From assembly GCF_020537505.1 (NCBI RefSeq), contig NZ_JAJBMO010000001.1, positions 248,001-312,000 on the forward strand: a DNA stretch of 64,000 nt, given 5' to 3'. This DNA comes from Blautia glucerasea. Its GTDB lineage: Bacteria > Bacillota > Clostridia > Lachnospirales > Lachnospiraceae. Shown one piece after another: positions 8,640 through 16,287 of the stretch. The translations under genes were made by a program, and so were the position numbers. The notes below the pieces were generated by a model that was given only the letters and a program-made list of their open reading frames with translations, was not told the DNA's origin and did not search any database. Position 1 is the stretch's first letter, and the number at the start of each line of letters is the position of its first letter.

Positions 8640-9287
8640 ATGTCGGAAAAAGCAAGAAAGCAGGACCGCCGTACCAGATATACCAGGCAAACTATAAAAG
8701 AAACTTTTTTAGAATTATTAAAGCAGAAAAATTTCACAAAAATCACGGTCACTGAAATCTGTAAAATTTCTGAAATAAACCGAGGTACTTTTTATCTGCA
8801 TTATTACGATATCCATGACGTGTTGGAAGATATTTTAAATGATATAGCACAGGATATGAAAACAACGGTAGAACATTTATTTTGCCCAAACCAGAAAAGC
8901 TGTTCCTATCCCTTCTGCCAAAAGATTCAAATGGAAACAAAATATAGATCTCTGTTTCTGGATGACACAATCGCTCCCATTCTTTTGGAAAAAATAGCAG
9001 CAAATACAAAAGAAGGCTATGTGACCTGGCTTATGTCACACAGCCTCCTGACCTTTGAGCAGGCAGAATCGGTTTTTTATTTTCAAATGAATGGCTGCCT
9101 TTCCATCAACAGGCTGATGCTCCGCAATCACTGTAATGACTGGAAACAGATTCAGACAGTAATCGACAGTTTTATCAAAGCCGGGCTGGAAAGTTTTCTG
9201 ATTCATGATCAGAGAGAAGAAAATGCTTCCGATAATTTTTGTAGCAAGATTTCTCCGACTGTTACTGCATCTTCTACACTCAGATAA
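8640..9287 (+). CDS. TetR/AcrR-family regulator
   Basis: 215-aa one-component repressor. The N-terminal helix-turn-helix is clear: RYTRQTIKETFLELLKQKNF, then ITVTEICKISEINRGTFYLH and YYDIHDVLEDI. The C-terminal ligand domain is divergent. The ATG at 8640 has a GGAGG site. It is divergent from the ATPase cluster and shares a palindromic promoter region with it, so autoregulation and control of that cluster are likely. The last about 25 residues overlap the convergent DUF3786 gene by 79 bp, which suggests that the natural 3' end was altered. Confidence 0.85.
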   Translation: MSEKARKQDRRTRYTRQTIKETFLELLKQKNFTKITVTEICKISEINRGTFYLHYYDIHDVLEDILNDIAQDMKTTVEHLFCPNQKSCSYPFCQKIQMETKYRSLFLDDTIAPILLEKIAANTKEGYVTWLMSHSLLTFEQAESVFYFQMNGCLSINRLMLRNHCNDWKQIQTVIDSFIKAGLESFLIHDQREENASDNFCSKISPTVTASSTLR

Positions 9288-9835
9288 TGATCGGCATGAT
9301 CTTGAAGAAATAGTTTTCCCGATGCAGGAAATTCTTCATCCGCAAACCATATCTTTAAAGTTACCGGATATCTTGGCAGAACTGGAAAAACAGCACACAG
9401 ATCCGCCTTTGTCTCTGCGAATTCTGCACCCAGGTTTTTACATGCTTTCTGAATTTTCTCAGGATCTTTATCCTGCAAAAGCTTTTCCAGTTTCTGCTCT
9501 GCAGTCCGGTCAAACTTGGTTCCTCGAATCAATCCATCTTTCAGGTTACCAAAAGTAATGAGCTTATGTGAGCCTTCTGTGCCATCGGCCATATCCAGAT
9601 AATGCAGCAATGTCAGATAATGCCATTCATCCATATTTGAGTTAATATAAAACTCAGGAAGTTGAATTTCAATCACTTCGTGAAAACTCGGTACCTCAAG
9701 CATATTTCGGCTGCTGTGAAAAACAGCCCCACTTTTTGCAGCAAGATCCTCTCCAGAACGATTTTGCAGCCGTTTTACTGCTGCCTGCAGCATTTCCCGA
9801 AATGCACGATTTTCTGTTTGATTTTTATATTCCAT
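9209..9835 (-). CDS. DUF3786 protein
   Basis: 208-aa soluble protein. The C-terminal half has the family hallmark AVFPVLPRYPVTLKIWFADE followed by FPASGKLF and HADHYLSVEDAVT. DUF3786 proteins occur in anaerobes beside corrinoid and CODH/ACS-type genes, and one is met here next to CooC-like ATPases. The biochemical role is not established. Its 3' end overlaps the TetR gene in opposite orientation. Start at the ATG at 9835. Confidence 0.8.
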   Translation of the reverse strand: MEYKNQTENRAFREMLQAAVKRLQNRSGEDLAAKSGAVFHSSRNMLEVPSFHEVIEIQLPEFYINSNMDEWHYLTLLHYLDMADGTEGSHKLITFGNLKDGLIRGTKFDRTAEQKLEKLLQDKDPEKIQKACKNLGAEFAETKADLCAVFPVLPRYPVTLKIWFADEEFPASGKLFLQDHADHYLSVEDAVTVGEILLQKLSEAFSSL

Positions 9836-9856
9836 AAATTCTCCTTTGTGAATATT

Positions 9857-10048
9857 TTATCGCATCATATAATAATCAATGTTTATGCAAGAATTTGGTG
9901 ATTTCATAAATCTGGCTTTGTCCGGATTCTCTTTTATCCATTCCTGGACAAAATTCATTACCTCAGTCATGGTTTCATAATCTTTTCCTCGGAAACAGCA
10001 ATTCGGACATGTTGGACATGGCCATTTCTTATTTTTAAGCCTGCATGC
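9857..10048 (-). pseudogene. Unrecognised cysteine-containing gene fragment
   Basis: An open frame of 63 codons, without a start codon near its beginning, contains WPCPTCPNCCFRGKDYETM, then VMNFVQEWIKENPDKARFM, ending NSCINIDYYMMR and a stop at 9859-9857. The composition looks like real protein and it lies downstream of a good minus-strand promoter copy, but the 5' end is missing. I cannot name the family. Confidence 0.4.
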
Positions 10049-10094
10049 CTACGATCAACATATTAGATAATCCTCCGTAGGTTTCATTCCTGTG

Positions 10095-10133
10095 TTGACT
10101 TTTCCTTCAAATTTCATTATAGTTGTAATTATA
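10095..10133. promoter_or_regulatory. Second copy of the divergent promoter/operator
   Basis: Plus strand: TTGACT (10095-10100), 17 nt, TATAGT (10118-10123). Minus strand: TTGTAA, 16 nt, TATAAT. The operator TATAGTTGTAATTATA (10118-10133) is a slightly decayed version of the palindrome at 8520-8535. It stands between the eroded fragment and the Rrf2 gene. Confidence 0.65.
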
Positions 10134-10169
10134 TTATTTACAATCGTCAAAATAAAAAATATGTACAAG

Positions 10170-10200
10170 TTCTCAACACATTAAAAAGAACTGTTGAGAA
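10170..10200. repeat. Inverted repeat TTCTCAACA...TGTTGAGAA
   Basis: Perfect 9-bp arms at 10170-10178 and 10192-10200. It matches the repeat at 8574-8599 in sequence and in position relative to the promoter. Confidence 0.6.
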
Positions 10201-10288
10201 CTTGAGATGTTTTTGACAAATCAGAAATATTTTGTCTCAAAAATGTGAAAACAAAATCATTATATCATTCTACAAGGAGTTTCTTATC

Positions 10289-10738
10289 ATGAAATACTCA
10301 ACGAAATTAAGCGATGCTGTTCATGTGATGGTTCTGATTGCTATCAACCAGGAAAAATCTCTCTCCAGTGCCTCAATTGCAGAAAGTGTCCATACAAATC
10401 CCGGCTTTGTACGCCAGCTTATGTTAAAACTAAAAAAAGCCGGACTTATGACCAGTGTAGCCGGACATGCCCGTCCTTCTCTTTCAAAACCAGCAGACCA
10501 GATCACATTGCTGGATATTTATAAAGCAGTTGAAGGCGAGAACCCTCTGCTTCATTTAGATACTCATACCAACCCTGATTGCGGCATTGGCATTAATATT
10601 CAGTTGTCTTTGCAGGGATTCTATGATGAAATCCAAAAAACTGCTGAAGGAAAAATGAATACGATTACTTTACAGGATATCATAAATACCTATTATCAGC
10701 GAACATCCATGCAAAATAATTTGCAAAACATTATATGA
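10289..10738 (+). CDS. Rrf2-family transcriptional regulator
   Basis: 149-aa winged-helix regulator. Start ATG at 10289 with AAGGAG; protein begins MKYSTKLSDAVHVMVLIA. The recognition region SSASIAESVHTNPGFVRQLM is typical, and the wing follows (AGHARPSLSKPADQITLLDI). Only one cysteine remains in the loop (NPDCGIG), so an IscR-type three-cysteine iron-sulfur site is absent. It resembles YwgB/YwnA-type members of unknown signal. It is preceded by the duplicated promoter/operator module. Confidence 0.85.
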   Translation: MKYSTKLSDAVHVMVLIAINQEKSLSSASIAESVHTNPGFVRQLMLKLKKAGLMTSVAGHARPSLSKPADQITLLDIYKAVEGENPLLHLDTHTNPDCGIGINIQLSLQGFYDEIQKTAEGKMNTITLQDIINTYYQRTSMQNNLQNII

Positions 10739-10861
10739 CAGGAGAAATAGGCAGGAAACATTTTGTGATAATTTTGGAAAACTCAATATCCCTGAGTGCA
10801 GTTTTGTATCAATCAATATTCTAATGTTTCTCCATCAAGTGGAATATCAAGAACAAGTATC

Positions 10862-11173
10862 CTATACAAATGCACTTTCCTCTTTTGCTTTCTGCAAATC
10901 ATACTTATCTGCAAATTTTCCAAAATGTTCACGAAAAGAAGGGGTATCACTATAATAAAAGTCACCTCCTCCAGCTGCTGATAAACCGGATGCTCCGCCT
11001 ACTATGATACACTCTGCCTCCTGCACTCTGCGAACAAATTCCTGAATCTGTTCCTCATAAGAAAGTGGTTTTTGTTTGCTCAACACTACAGCAGTACCGC
11101 CGGATGCATAGGTACTATAGTGTCTGGAATAGTTCATTTGTGTTTTCATTACCAAATTTTCATAACAGCTCAT
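10862..11173 (-). pseudogene. Sir2-like deacylase, N-terminal fragment
   Basis: 103 residues. The NAD-binding start of the sirtuin fold is present: CIIVGGASGLSAAGG, then DTPSFREHFGKFADKY. The frame ends at SAFV, long before the catalytic histidine and zinc region. The zinc-binding and C-terminal part of a sirtuin of the same type is fused to ParA at 11.6 kb. Truncated and probably inactive. Confidence 0.7.
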
Positions 11174-11225
11174 TTTTTCATTCTCCTATCTCACAACTGT
11201 AATATCTTTAACCACCTTACTTAGT

Positions 11226-11621
11226 CTATCCTTCCCTTTCTGATTCCATCGGCAACACCTCGTCAAAAGCCCGTATTGCATTGCGAATGCAATCATCACA
11301 TTCACAGAGTACAACACCTGTATCCTTTCCCTTTAGGTCTTTACATATGGTTGCACCTGAATATTCCTGAAATTTGTTTAATATCTCCCGTGCCGTTATC
11401 GCACTTTTCTTCCCCGGCTTTACAATTCCCGCCATCATGGTTGCTCCAATCAATGCACCACAAGTTGCTTCCATACCTCCCATACCTACCGCGAATCCGG
11501 ATGCAGCATTCGTCAGTATTTCCCTATCAGAATCTGATAAATCAAGCATTGCCTTGATAACCGACTGACAGCAATTAAATCCATTATGTTTGTAATATAC
11601 TGCTTTTTCTTCTCTTGTCAT
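11226..11621 (-). CDS. C_GCAxxG_C_C family redox-type protein
   Basis: 131-aa member of the family named for its cysteine pattern. It has NCCQSVIKAML near the N-terminus, GFAVGMGGMEATCGALIGA, a middle ICKDLKG cysteine, and CECDDCIRNAI near the C-terminus. These proteins are frequent in clostridia and are assumed to be redox or metal-binding, but the reaction is unknown. It begins 5 nt after the ParA-Sir2 chimera, so the two are likely cotranscribed. Confidence 0.8.
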   Translation of the reverse strand: MTREEKAVYYKHNGFNCCQSVIKAMLDLSDSDREILTNAASGFAVGMGGMEATCGALIGATMMAGIVKPGKKSAITAREILNKFQEYSGATICKDLKGKDTGVVLCECDDCIRNAIRAFDEVLPMESEREG

Positions 11622-11626
11622 TTTCC

Positions 11627-12415
11627 TTAGATTTCCTTTCTGATTTCCTTTAACGCTACCGTAAGATTACCATCCACACCGATGGATTTTTCTTTGATTT
11701 CCTCTGGAATGTAAATTTCGCCCTTGTTAAATGTGATATATCTTGCCTGTGGTTCTACTGCTGCTAGCTGCATCAAAGGAGCTTTAATCATCTGATTTCT
11801 CCAACCAATGCCAAATTCCAGAATTACCAGCTTCTTTCCATGTAAATTCTGAATAAATTCTTGATAGCGGGCAGCCTTTTCCTTCCAATTTTTCGTTTCT
11901 GTAAACGAGGACATCTCACCCCAATTTACTTCCATATCTCCACCGCATTTTGGACATTTCGGCAGTAATTCTTTAGGTACTCTTCCGTTTACTTCCTCTT
12001 CTGTCATGGCGAGAACTGCTTTTTGATTAGGATAGACCTCGTCATGACATCTGTTCTTGACATAGGTTTTCAGCACACGCTCACGGCTCATTGCATTGAT
12101 TAGCCTTACCTCAAAGCCCGACAGCTCAATGTTTGACGGAAGCAGGTCAACGCCCTCTCTGTGGTGGATAATACCCTGTGAAACATCAAGCGTTGTATCG
12201 TCTATGATGTTCTGCATCACAGTAGAGAGCGTTATGGGAATATCGTCTGGTCTGTTATAACCCAGAGCCATCGTGAGATTTGCCTGTGCATCGGCATCAA
12301 TCAACAGGACTTTTTTACCCTGCTGCACCAGACTTACGCCCAGATTGACCGCTGTTGTTGTTTTTCCGACACCGCCTTTCTGGTTAGTCAGAGCAATCAC
12401 TTTGCAATTTGACAT
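11627..12415 (-). CDS. ParA N-terminal half fused to Sir2 C-terminal half
   Basis: 262-aa chimeric frame. Residues 1 to about 117 are a Soj/ParA ATPase beginning MSNCKVIALTNQKGGVGKTT (deviant Walker A), with LLIDADAQANLTMALGY, and stop after SRERVLKTYV. The Walker B half of ParA is absent. From about residue 120 the sequence is the zinc-binding and C-terminal part of a Sir2-like protein: PKCPKCGGDMEVNWG, then KKLVILEFGIGW and YITFNKGEIYIP. The frame is open across the junction and the ATG at 12415 has AAAGGAGGA. Most likely a deletion product; a working fusion cannot be excluded. Confidence 0.8.
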   Translation of the reverse strand: MSNCKVIALTNQKGGVGKTTTAVNLGVSLVQQGKKVLLIDADAQANLTMALGYNRPDDIPITLSTVMQNIIDDTTLDVSQGIIHHREGVDLLPSNIELSGFEVRLINAMSRERVLKTYVKNRCHDEVYPNQKAVLAMTEEEVNGRVPKELLPKCPKCGGDMEVNWGEMSSFTETKNWKEKAARYQEFIQNLHGKKLVILEFGIGWRNQMIKAPLMQLAAVEPQARYITFNKGEIYIPEEIKEKSIGVDGNLTVALKEIRKEI

Positions 12416-12489
12416 AAATGCGTCCTCCTTTCGCATAGATTTAGCCACTTTGTCAAGGTGGCTATGTAAACAGTACCAGAGAACGCAAA

Positions 12490-12530
12490 AAAGCCGCCTA
12501 CTCTTAAAATCAATAAGAATAAGCGGCTTT
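12490..12530 (-). terminator. Terminator after the 59-aa gene
   Basis: AAAGCCGC (12490-12497) and GCGGCTTT (12523-12530) with further pairing inside (ACTCTTA/TAAGAAT). A T-run follows on the minus strand. It separates the 59-aa gene from the ParA-Sir2 frame. Confidence 0.75.
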
Positions 12531-12540
12531 GTAATCTGCC

Positions 12541-12720
12541 TTAGACATATTCAATTTTCATTCTCTTGGTCGGTGCATTTGTGACCTTAAAAATAAGCTC
12601 GTCAATGCAATCCGTATATCTGTCTTGCTGAATAAGTTGATTTTTTAACTCTACAAGGCTATGTATCAAAAGTTTTCTTTCGTGGCTATCCAAATACAGA
12701 TGATTAAATTTCTCTCTCAT
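12541..12720 (-). CDS. Small conserved mobile-element protein (59 aa)
   Basis: Begins MREKFNHLYLDSHERKLLIH at the ATG at 12720 with GGAGG 7 nt upstream. It is helical and charged, with no catalytic motif. From memory of the family, similar short proteins accompany clostridial integrative elements; the function is unknown. It follows the recombinase gene and precedes ParA, the layout of an element end. Confidence 0.6.
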   Translation of the reverse strand: MREKFNHLYLDSHERKLLIHSLVELKNQLIQQDRYTDCIDELIFKVTNAPTKRMKIEYV

Positions 12721-12834
12721 AAGCACACCTCCACTTCTTTAGCTTCATTATATTGGAAAGCAGGGGAAAGGACAAATCTGCGAAAAAGGACAAAAATAAG
12801 CGTACCACTATTTCTAATGATACGCCTATCCTCA

Positions 12835-14829
12835 TTAAATCACTTCAAAATGCTTCAACGCATCCTTTATCGCTTCCACTTTCTCCACTGTCGGATGCTT
12901 CCTCGGCTGTTTCAATTCCTCTACCGCATTAGGAGCATCGTACATCGGCAAGCCTAAATCTCTCTTTACCTCTGCGATATATGCGGTATGTACTTTGAAG
13001 CCGTATTTAGCTTCTATGTACTCCTTTATCATTTTGTAGGTCACTCGTTCTTTGGGCTTATAGCTTTCCGCTCTTTTAGCAATATTATCAAGTGGAACTT
13101 TTCCCTCACCCTCGCCAAACTCAACTTTTACGTTGATATGTCCGTCTGGCTTTTTGTGGGAAAGCAGTACTACCGTCTCAACGGTACTTTCGTTGTCCCA
13201 ACAAAGTTCCTGTGTTTCCCTGTCTCCAAAATACACCGGAAAACGGAACTTTATGTGCTTCAGGAATCTGCCATCCGGCTGCTCCTGATCGTAAATGTCC
13301 ACACGTTCTACAAAGCTGTTGAGAAATTCTTTCTTCTCCAAGTCGGTGAACTTATCATATAGTTTATCAAAATATAAAAGGAATTGATAGACGTTTTCTT
13401 CTGATATTTTCTGCTGCTGGATATTCAGCAAACGCTTTTTAACTTCTTCTATGCTATTTTCCACGCCTTCAATTTCATCATACAGCCGATATAACCTTGT
13501 CTCCATATCCTGATATTTCTTTTCATAAAATTTGTCCATGATATCCAGGTTATCCATCTGTTGGCCTAGCCTTGCCTTTGCTCCTGTCAACTGCCTATGC
13601 TGTTTTTCCAAATTTTCGATTTCTCTTTCAATTTCATCTGTGTCAATCCTTGAACCGATTTTTTTTCGGATCGCTTCTTCAAATTTGGGATTCTGTACCA
13701 GTTTCCGGATAACCTCTTCAACTGCATTATTGACCTTATCCTCGCTCCATTGCTTATGGTAATCACATCTGTGACCATTCATTAAACGACGGTGTTTGCA
13801 GGCATAATAAAAATAATCCTTATACAAAGTTCCATCTTTCTTTTTCTTTCGGTTCACATTTCCATACATTCCACTTCCACATAGCGGACATTTCAAGATT
13901 CCGGATAAAATATGTTCATGATCTAAGCTATGGATTTTCTCATATTTCACTCCATTTTTTACCCTTTTCTGATGTGCCAGTTCCCAATCTGTCTCTGAGA
14001 TAATCCCTTCATGAATACCATCATATAACATATAATTCTCCTGTTTTACAATACGGTATTCATTTCGTGTTCCAGCAACCTTTTCATTCTTTCTTCGTCC
14101 GTAAGCCAGTTTTCCACAGTAAACCGGATTGTCCAAAACACCTTTTATAAAAGAAGCGGCAAATGCATCCAGTGTATTATTCTGTCTCTTTTTCTTTTTA
14201 TATCCATGCTGATTCAGCCATATGGCGATCGCAGCAATTCCCATATTCGTATGAATAAATTTATCATAAATCAGACGTATGACCTCTGCTTCATCCTCTG
14301 CAATCTGTAATTCTCCATTTACCAGTTCATAGCCATATGGAGCAAATCCACCGTTCCATTTCCCTTCTCTGGCTTTCTGTTTACGTCCCTCCATTGTCTG
14401 GACAAGGATATTTTCCCTTTCAATCTCTGCCACCGCAGACAGAACGGAAATCATCAGCTTTCCACTATCTTTGGAGCTGTCAATCCCATCCTCAACACAA
14501 ATCAGATTCACTCCAAAATCCTGCATTCTTTGCAGAGAGTTTAACACATCTGCCGCATTACGGCCAAATCTGGAAAGTTTGAATACCAGTACAAACTGTA
14601 TCTCATCTGTGCCATTCTCTATATTATCCAGCATTCTCTGAAATTCAGGTCTTCCCTCCACGCTTTTTCCAGATTTACCTTCATCTGAATACTCATTTAC
14701 GATTTCCATATTTTGAAATTCTGCATAACGCCTTAATTTTTCTTTCTGAGCATCCAGACTGTATCCATCTACCTGCATGGTTGTGGATACTCTGGTATAG
14801 ATATTACATTTAATTTTTATATTCTTCAT
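12835..14829 (-). CDS. Large serine recombinase with an RlmD-like C-terminal tail
   Basis: 664-aa site-specific recombinase, TnpX type. The resolvase domain (1 to about 150) has the catalytic serine in IYTRVSTTMQVDGYSLDAQ, then FKLSRFGRNAADVL. The recombinase domain (about 160-280) has FAPYGYELVNGELQ. A zinc beta-ribbon has LKCPLCGSGMYG and a second C-x10-C pair. A long coiled coil (about 400-470) follows. From about residue 549 the protein reads VETVVLLSHKKPDGHINV and continues to its end with the same domain that closes the RlmD at 30.4 kb. It probably moves the element 13.2-30.7 kb. Catalytically complete. Confidence 0.92.
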   Translation of the reverse strand: MKNIKIKCNIYTRVSTTMQVDGYSLDAQKEKLRRYAEFQNMEIVNEYSDEGKSGKSVEGRPEFQRMLDNIENGTDEIQFVLVFKLSRFGRNAADVLNSLQRMQDFGVNLICVEDGIDSSKDSGKLMISVLSAVAEIERENILVQTMEGRKQKAREGKWNGGFAPYGYELVNGELQIAEDEAEVIRLIYDKFIHTNMGIAAIAIWLNQHGYKKKKRQNNTLDAFAASFIKGVLDNPVYCGKLAYGRRKNEKVAGTRNEYRIVKQENYMLYDGIHEGIISETDWELAHQKRVKNGVKYEKIHSLDHEHILSGILKCPLCGSGMYGNVNRKKKKDGTLYKDYFYYACKHRRLMNGHRCDYHKQWSEDKVNNAVEEVIRKLVQNPKFEEAIRKKIGSRIDTDEIEREIENLEKQHRQLTGAKARLGQQMDNLDIMDKFYEKKYQDMETRLYRLYDEIEGVENSIEEVKKRLLNIQQQKISEENVYQFLLYFDKLYDKFTDLEKKEFLNSFVERVDIYDQEQPDGRFLKHIKFRFPVYFGDRETQELCWDNESTVETVVLLSHKKPDGHINVKVEFGEGEGKVPLDNIAKRAESYKPKERVTYKMIKEYIEAKYGFKVHTAYIAEVKRDLGLPMYDAPNAVEELKQPRKHPTVEKVEAIKDALKHFEVI
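13175..13183. other. Proposed left attachment core (GTCTCAACG)
   Basis: Nine bases identical to 30734-30742 inside rlmD. To the left both sites continue as homologous rlmD-type coding sequence with mostly third-position differences. To the right they are unrelated (recombinase body versus rlmD body). This is the place expected for a crossover within rlmD. Not experimentally defined. Confidence 0.5.
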
Positions 14830-15123
14830 AGTCTTTTCCTCTATATAGTAACTCCGCTTTATTGTCCCAACTTTATTTTAGTACTTATTCCAATTCTTTT
14901 CAATACTTATTTTCCATGTTGACGCATTTCTCTGTCACTTGTATAATTAAATTAGATATAGAGAATATCTGTTATCAAAATATCGTCCACTTACCGGAAG
15001 CATCTAATAAATATCCGGCTTGAAAATTATTTAGAAATTATTTCAGTTTTTGATATTGTGTTTTCATCACACATTGCATATACTATAAATACACAAAAAG
15101 CCAGAAATAGAGGAGGTGTTAGT

Positions 15124-15309
15124 ATGGCTACTTCAAGTATTACTCATAATTTTGTCGTATCCAATCCAAATAGTGTAAAGCGTTTTGTCGCAGCGATTGA
15201 CGAAGCCGATCGTGACCGCACACCAAAGCAGGCACTTCCCGGACGTCAGTTAACAAACCCACAGGAAATCTTAGCTTTAATGTCAAAAAGGAAGAAAAAA
15301 CATGTCTGA
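15124..15309 (+). CDS. Putative antitoxin-like small protein (61 aa)
   Basis: ATG at 15124 with AGGAGG. It begins MATSSITHNFVVSNPNSVKR and has FVAAIDEADRDRTPK in the middle and a very basic end (SKRKKKHV). It overlaps the next gene by 8 nt, so translation is coupled. The size, order and overlap fit the antitoxin position of a GNAT toxin-antitoxin pair, but I recognise no known antitoxin fold. Bases 14830-15123 upstream hold no gene. Confidence 0.5.
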   Translation: MATSSITHNFVVSNPNSVKRFVAAIDEADRDRTPKQALPGRQLTNPQEILALMSKRKKKHV

Positions 15310-15910
15310 TAAATATTTTACCGTTAATATTCGGGCATATTTGGATAAAGACGAACCGACATATATCGGAGAGGAAAGTCTTTACGACTTGCTCTCCGAT
15401 TTTTCTTGTCCCCAAAATCCCGATGTGGAATACTTTTTATTACATAATGCGGTTGAGTTTACCAAAAAAGATCAATCTATCACTTATCTGGTATTCGATG
15501 CCGAAGATGCTTCACTGGTCGGCTATTTTTCTCTTACAGTAAAGCCAATATCTGTCCGGGCTTCAAATATCAGTAAGACGATGGCAAAGAAGCTGTCCCG
15601 TGTCAGTATTCTGGATGAAGAAACACAGTCTTACAACACAGCAGCTTACCTGATTGCACAGTTAGGAAAGAACTATTCTCTACCAAAGGAAAAACGAATC
15701 CCTGGAAACATCCTGCTGGGATTTGCACTGGAAACCATATCCGGTCTCAAATATTCCGTAGGCGGCGTTATGGAATTTCTTGAATGCGAAGATAATGAAT
15801 TTCTTCTGAGCTTTTATACACAAAATCATTTCAAGCCATTTGATACCCGTATTACCGCTTCCCAGAACAATGAACCTCACACTCTATATCAGCTTTTGAA
15901 ATTCATCTGA
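15302..15910 (+). CDS. GNAT-like acetyltransferase, possible TA toxin
   Basis: 202-aa protein. Central strands YLVFDAEDASLVGYFSLTVK and SRVSILDEETQS, then SLPKEKRIPGNILLGFAL, match the beta4/loop/alpha3 acetyl-CoA site layout seen in GNAT toxins. A late NHFKPFDTR matches the usual closing strand. It starts 8 nt inside the 61-aa gene and ends at a strong terminator. It could be a tRNA-acetylating toxin or an ordinary acetyltransferase; the two-gene layout favours the former. Confidence 0.5.
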   Translation: MSDKYFTVNIRAYLDKDEPTYIGEESLYDLLSDFSCPQNPDVEYFLLHNAVEFTKKDQSITYLVFDAEDASLVGYFSLTVKPISVRASNISKTMAKKLSRVSILDEETQSYNTAAYLIAQLGKNYSLPKEKRIPGNILLGFALETISGLKYSVGGVMEFLECEDNEFLLSFYTQNHFKPFDTRITASQNNEPHTLYQLLKFI

Positions 15911-15923
15911 AAACACATAAAAA

Positions 15924-15965
15924 GCGGCAGTCTGATTTACATTTAGTATTTCAGGAAACTGCCGC
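15924..15965. terminator. Bidirectional terminator between the GNAT gene and a 44-aa gene
   Basis: GCGGCAGT (15924-15931) pairs with ACTGCCGC (15958-15965), with A-rich and T-rich flanks on both sides. A mutated copy lies at 6231. Confidence 0.7.
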
Positions 15966-16085
15966 TTCTTTTTCTTCTTTATTCTGTTTTTCTTCCTCCA
16001 ACTCCCGGAGGACTTCATCGCCGTACTTATCAATCATCCGTACCAGAAAATCAATGCACCGCTCAAATTCAATATTCTGTTGCAT
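15951..16085 (-). CDS. Small conserved protein (44 aa)
   Basis: Start ATG at 16085 with AGGAGGAGCTT. Begins MQQNIEFERCIDFLVRMIDK, then YGDEVLRELEEEKQN, rich in Glu and Lys: a short amphipathic helix pair. The stop lies in the terminator stem. It is convergent with the GNAT gene and divergent from the STAND NTPase. Function unknown; it might be a regulator or partner of the neighbours. Confidence 0.55.
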   Translation of the reverse strand: MQQNIEFERCIDFLVRMIDKYGDEVLRELEEEKQNKEEKEAAVS

Positions 16086-16287
16086 AAGCTCCTCCTGTCA
16101 TTGTTTTAATCTGAGCTTATTTTACAGAATTTCTTCATAAACAACATTGAACCGGAATTGACCGTAAATTGAGAAAATCATGTAACGAAAATCTCTATTT
16201 ATCTTGAACCGAATATATGTTCGTGGTATGATATACTTATTCAAACCTGTTCACTTAATTTAATCTATAGAAAAGAGGAAATGCCTA

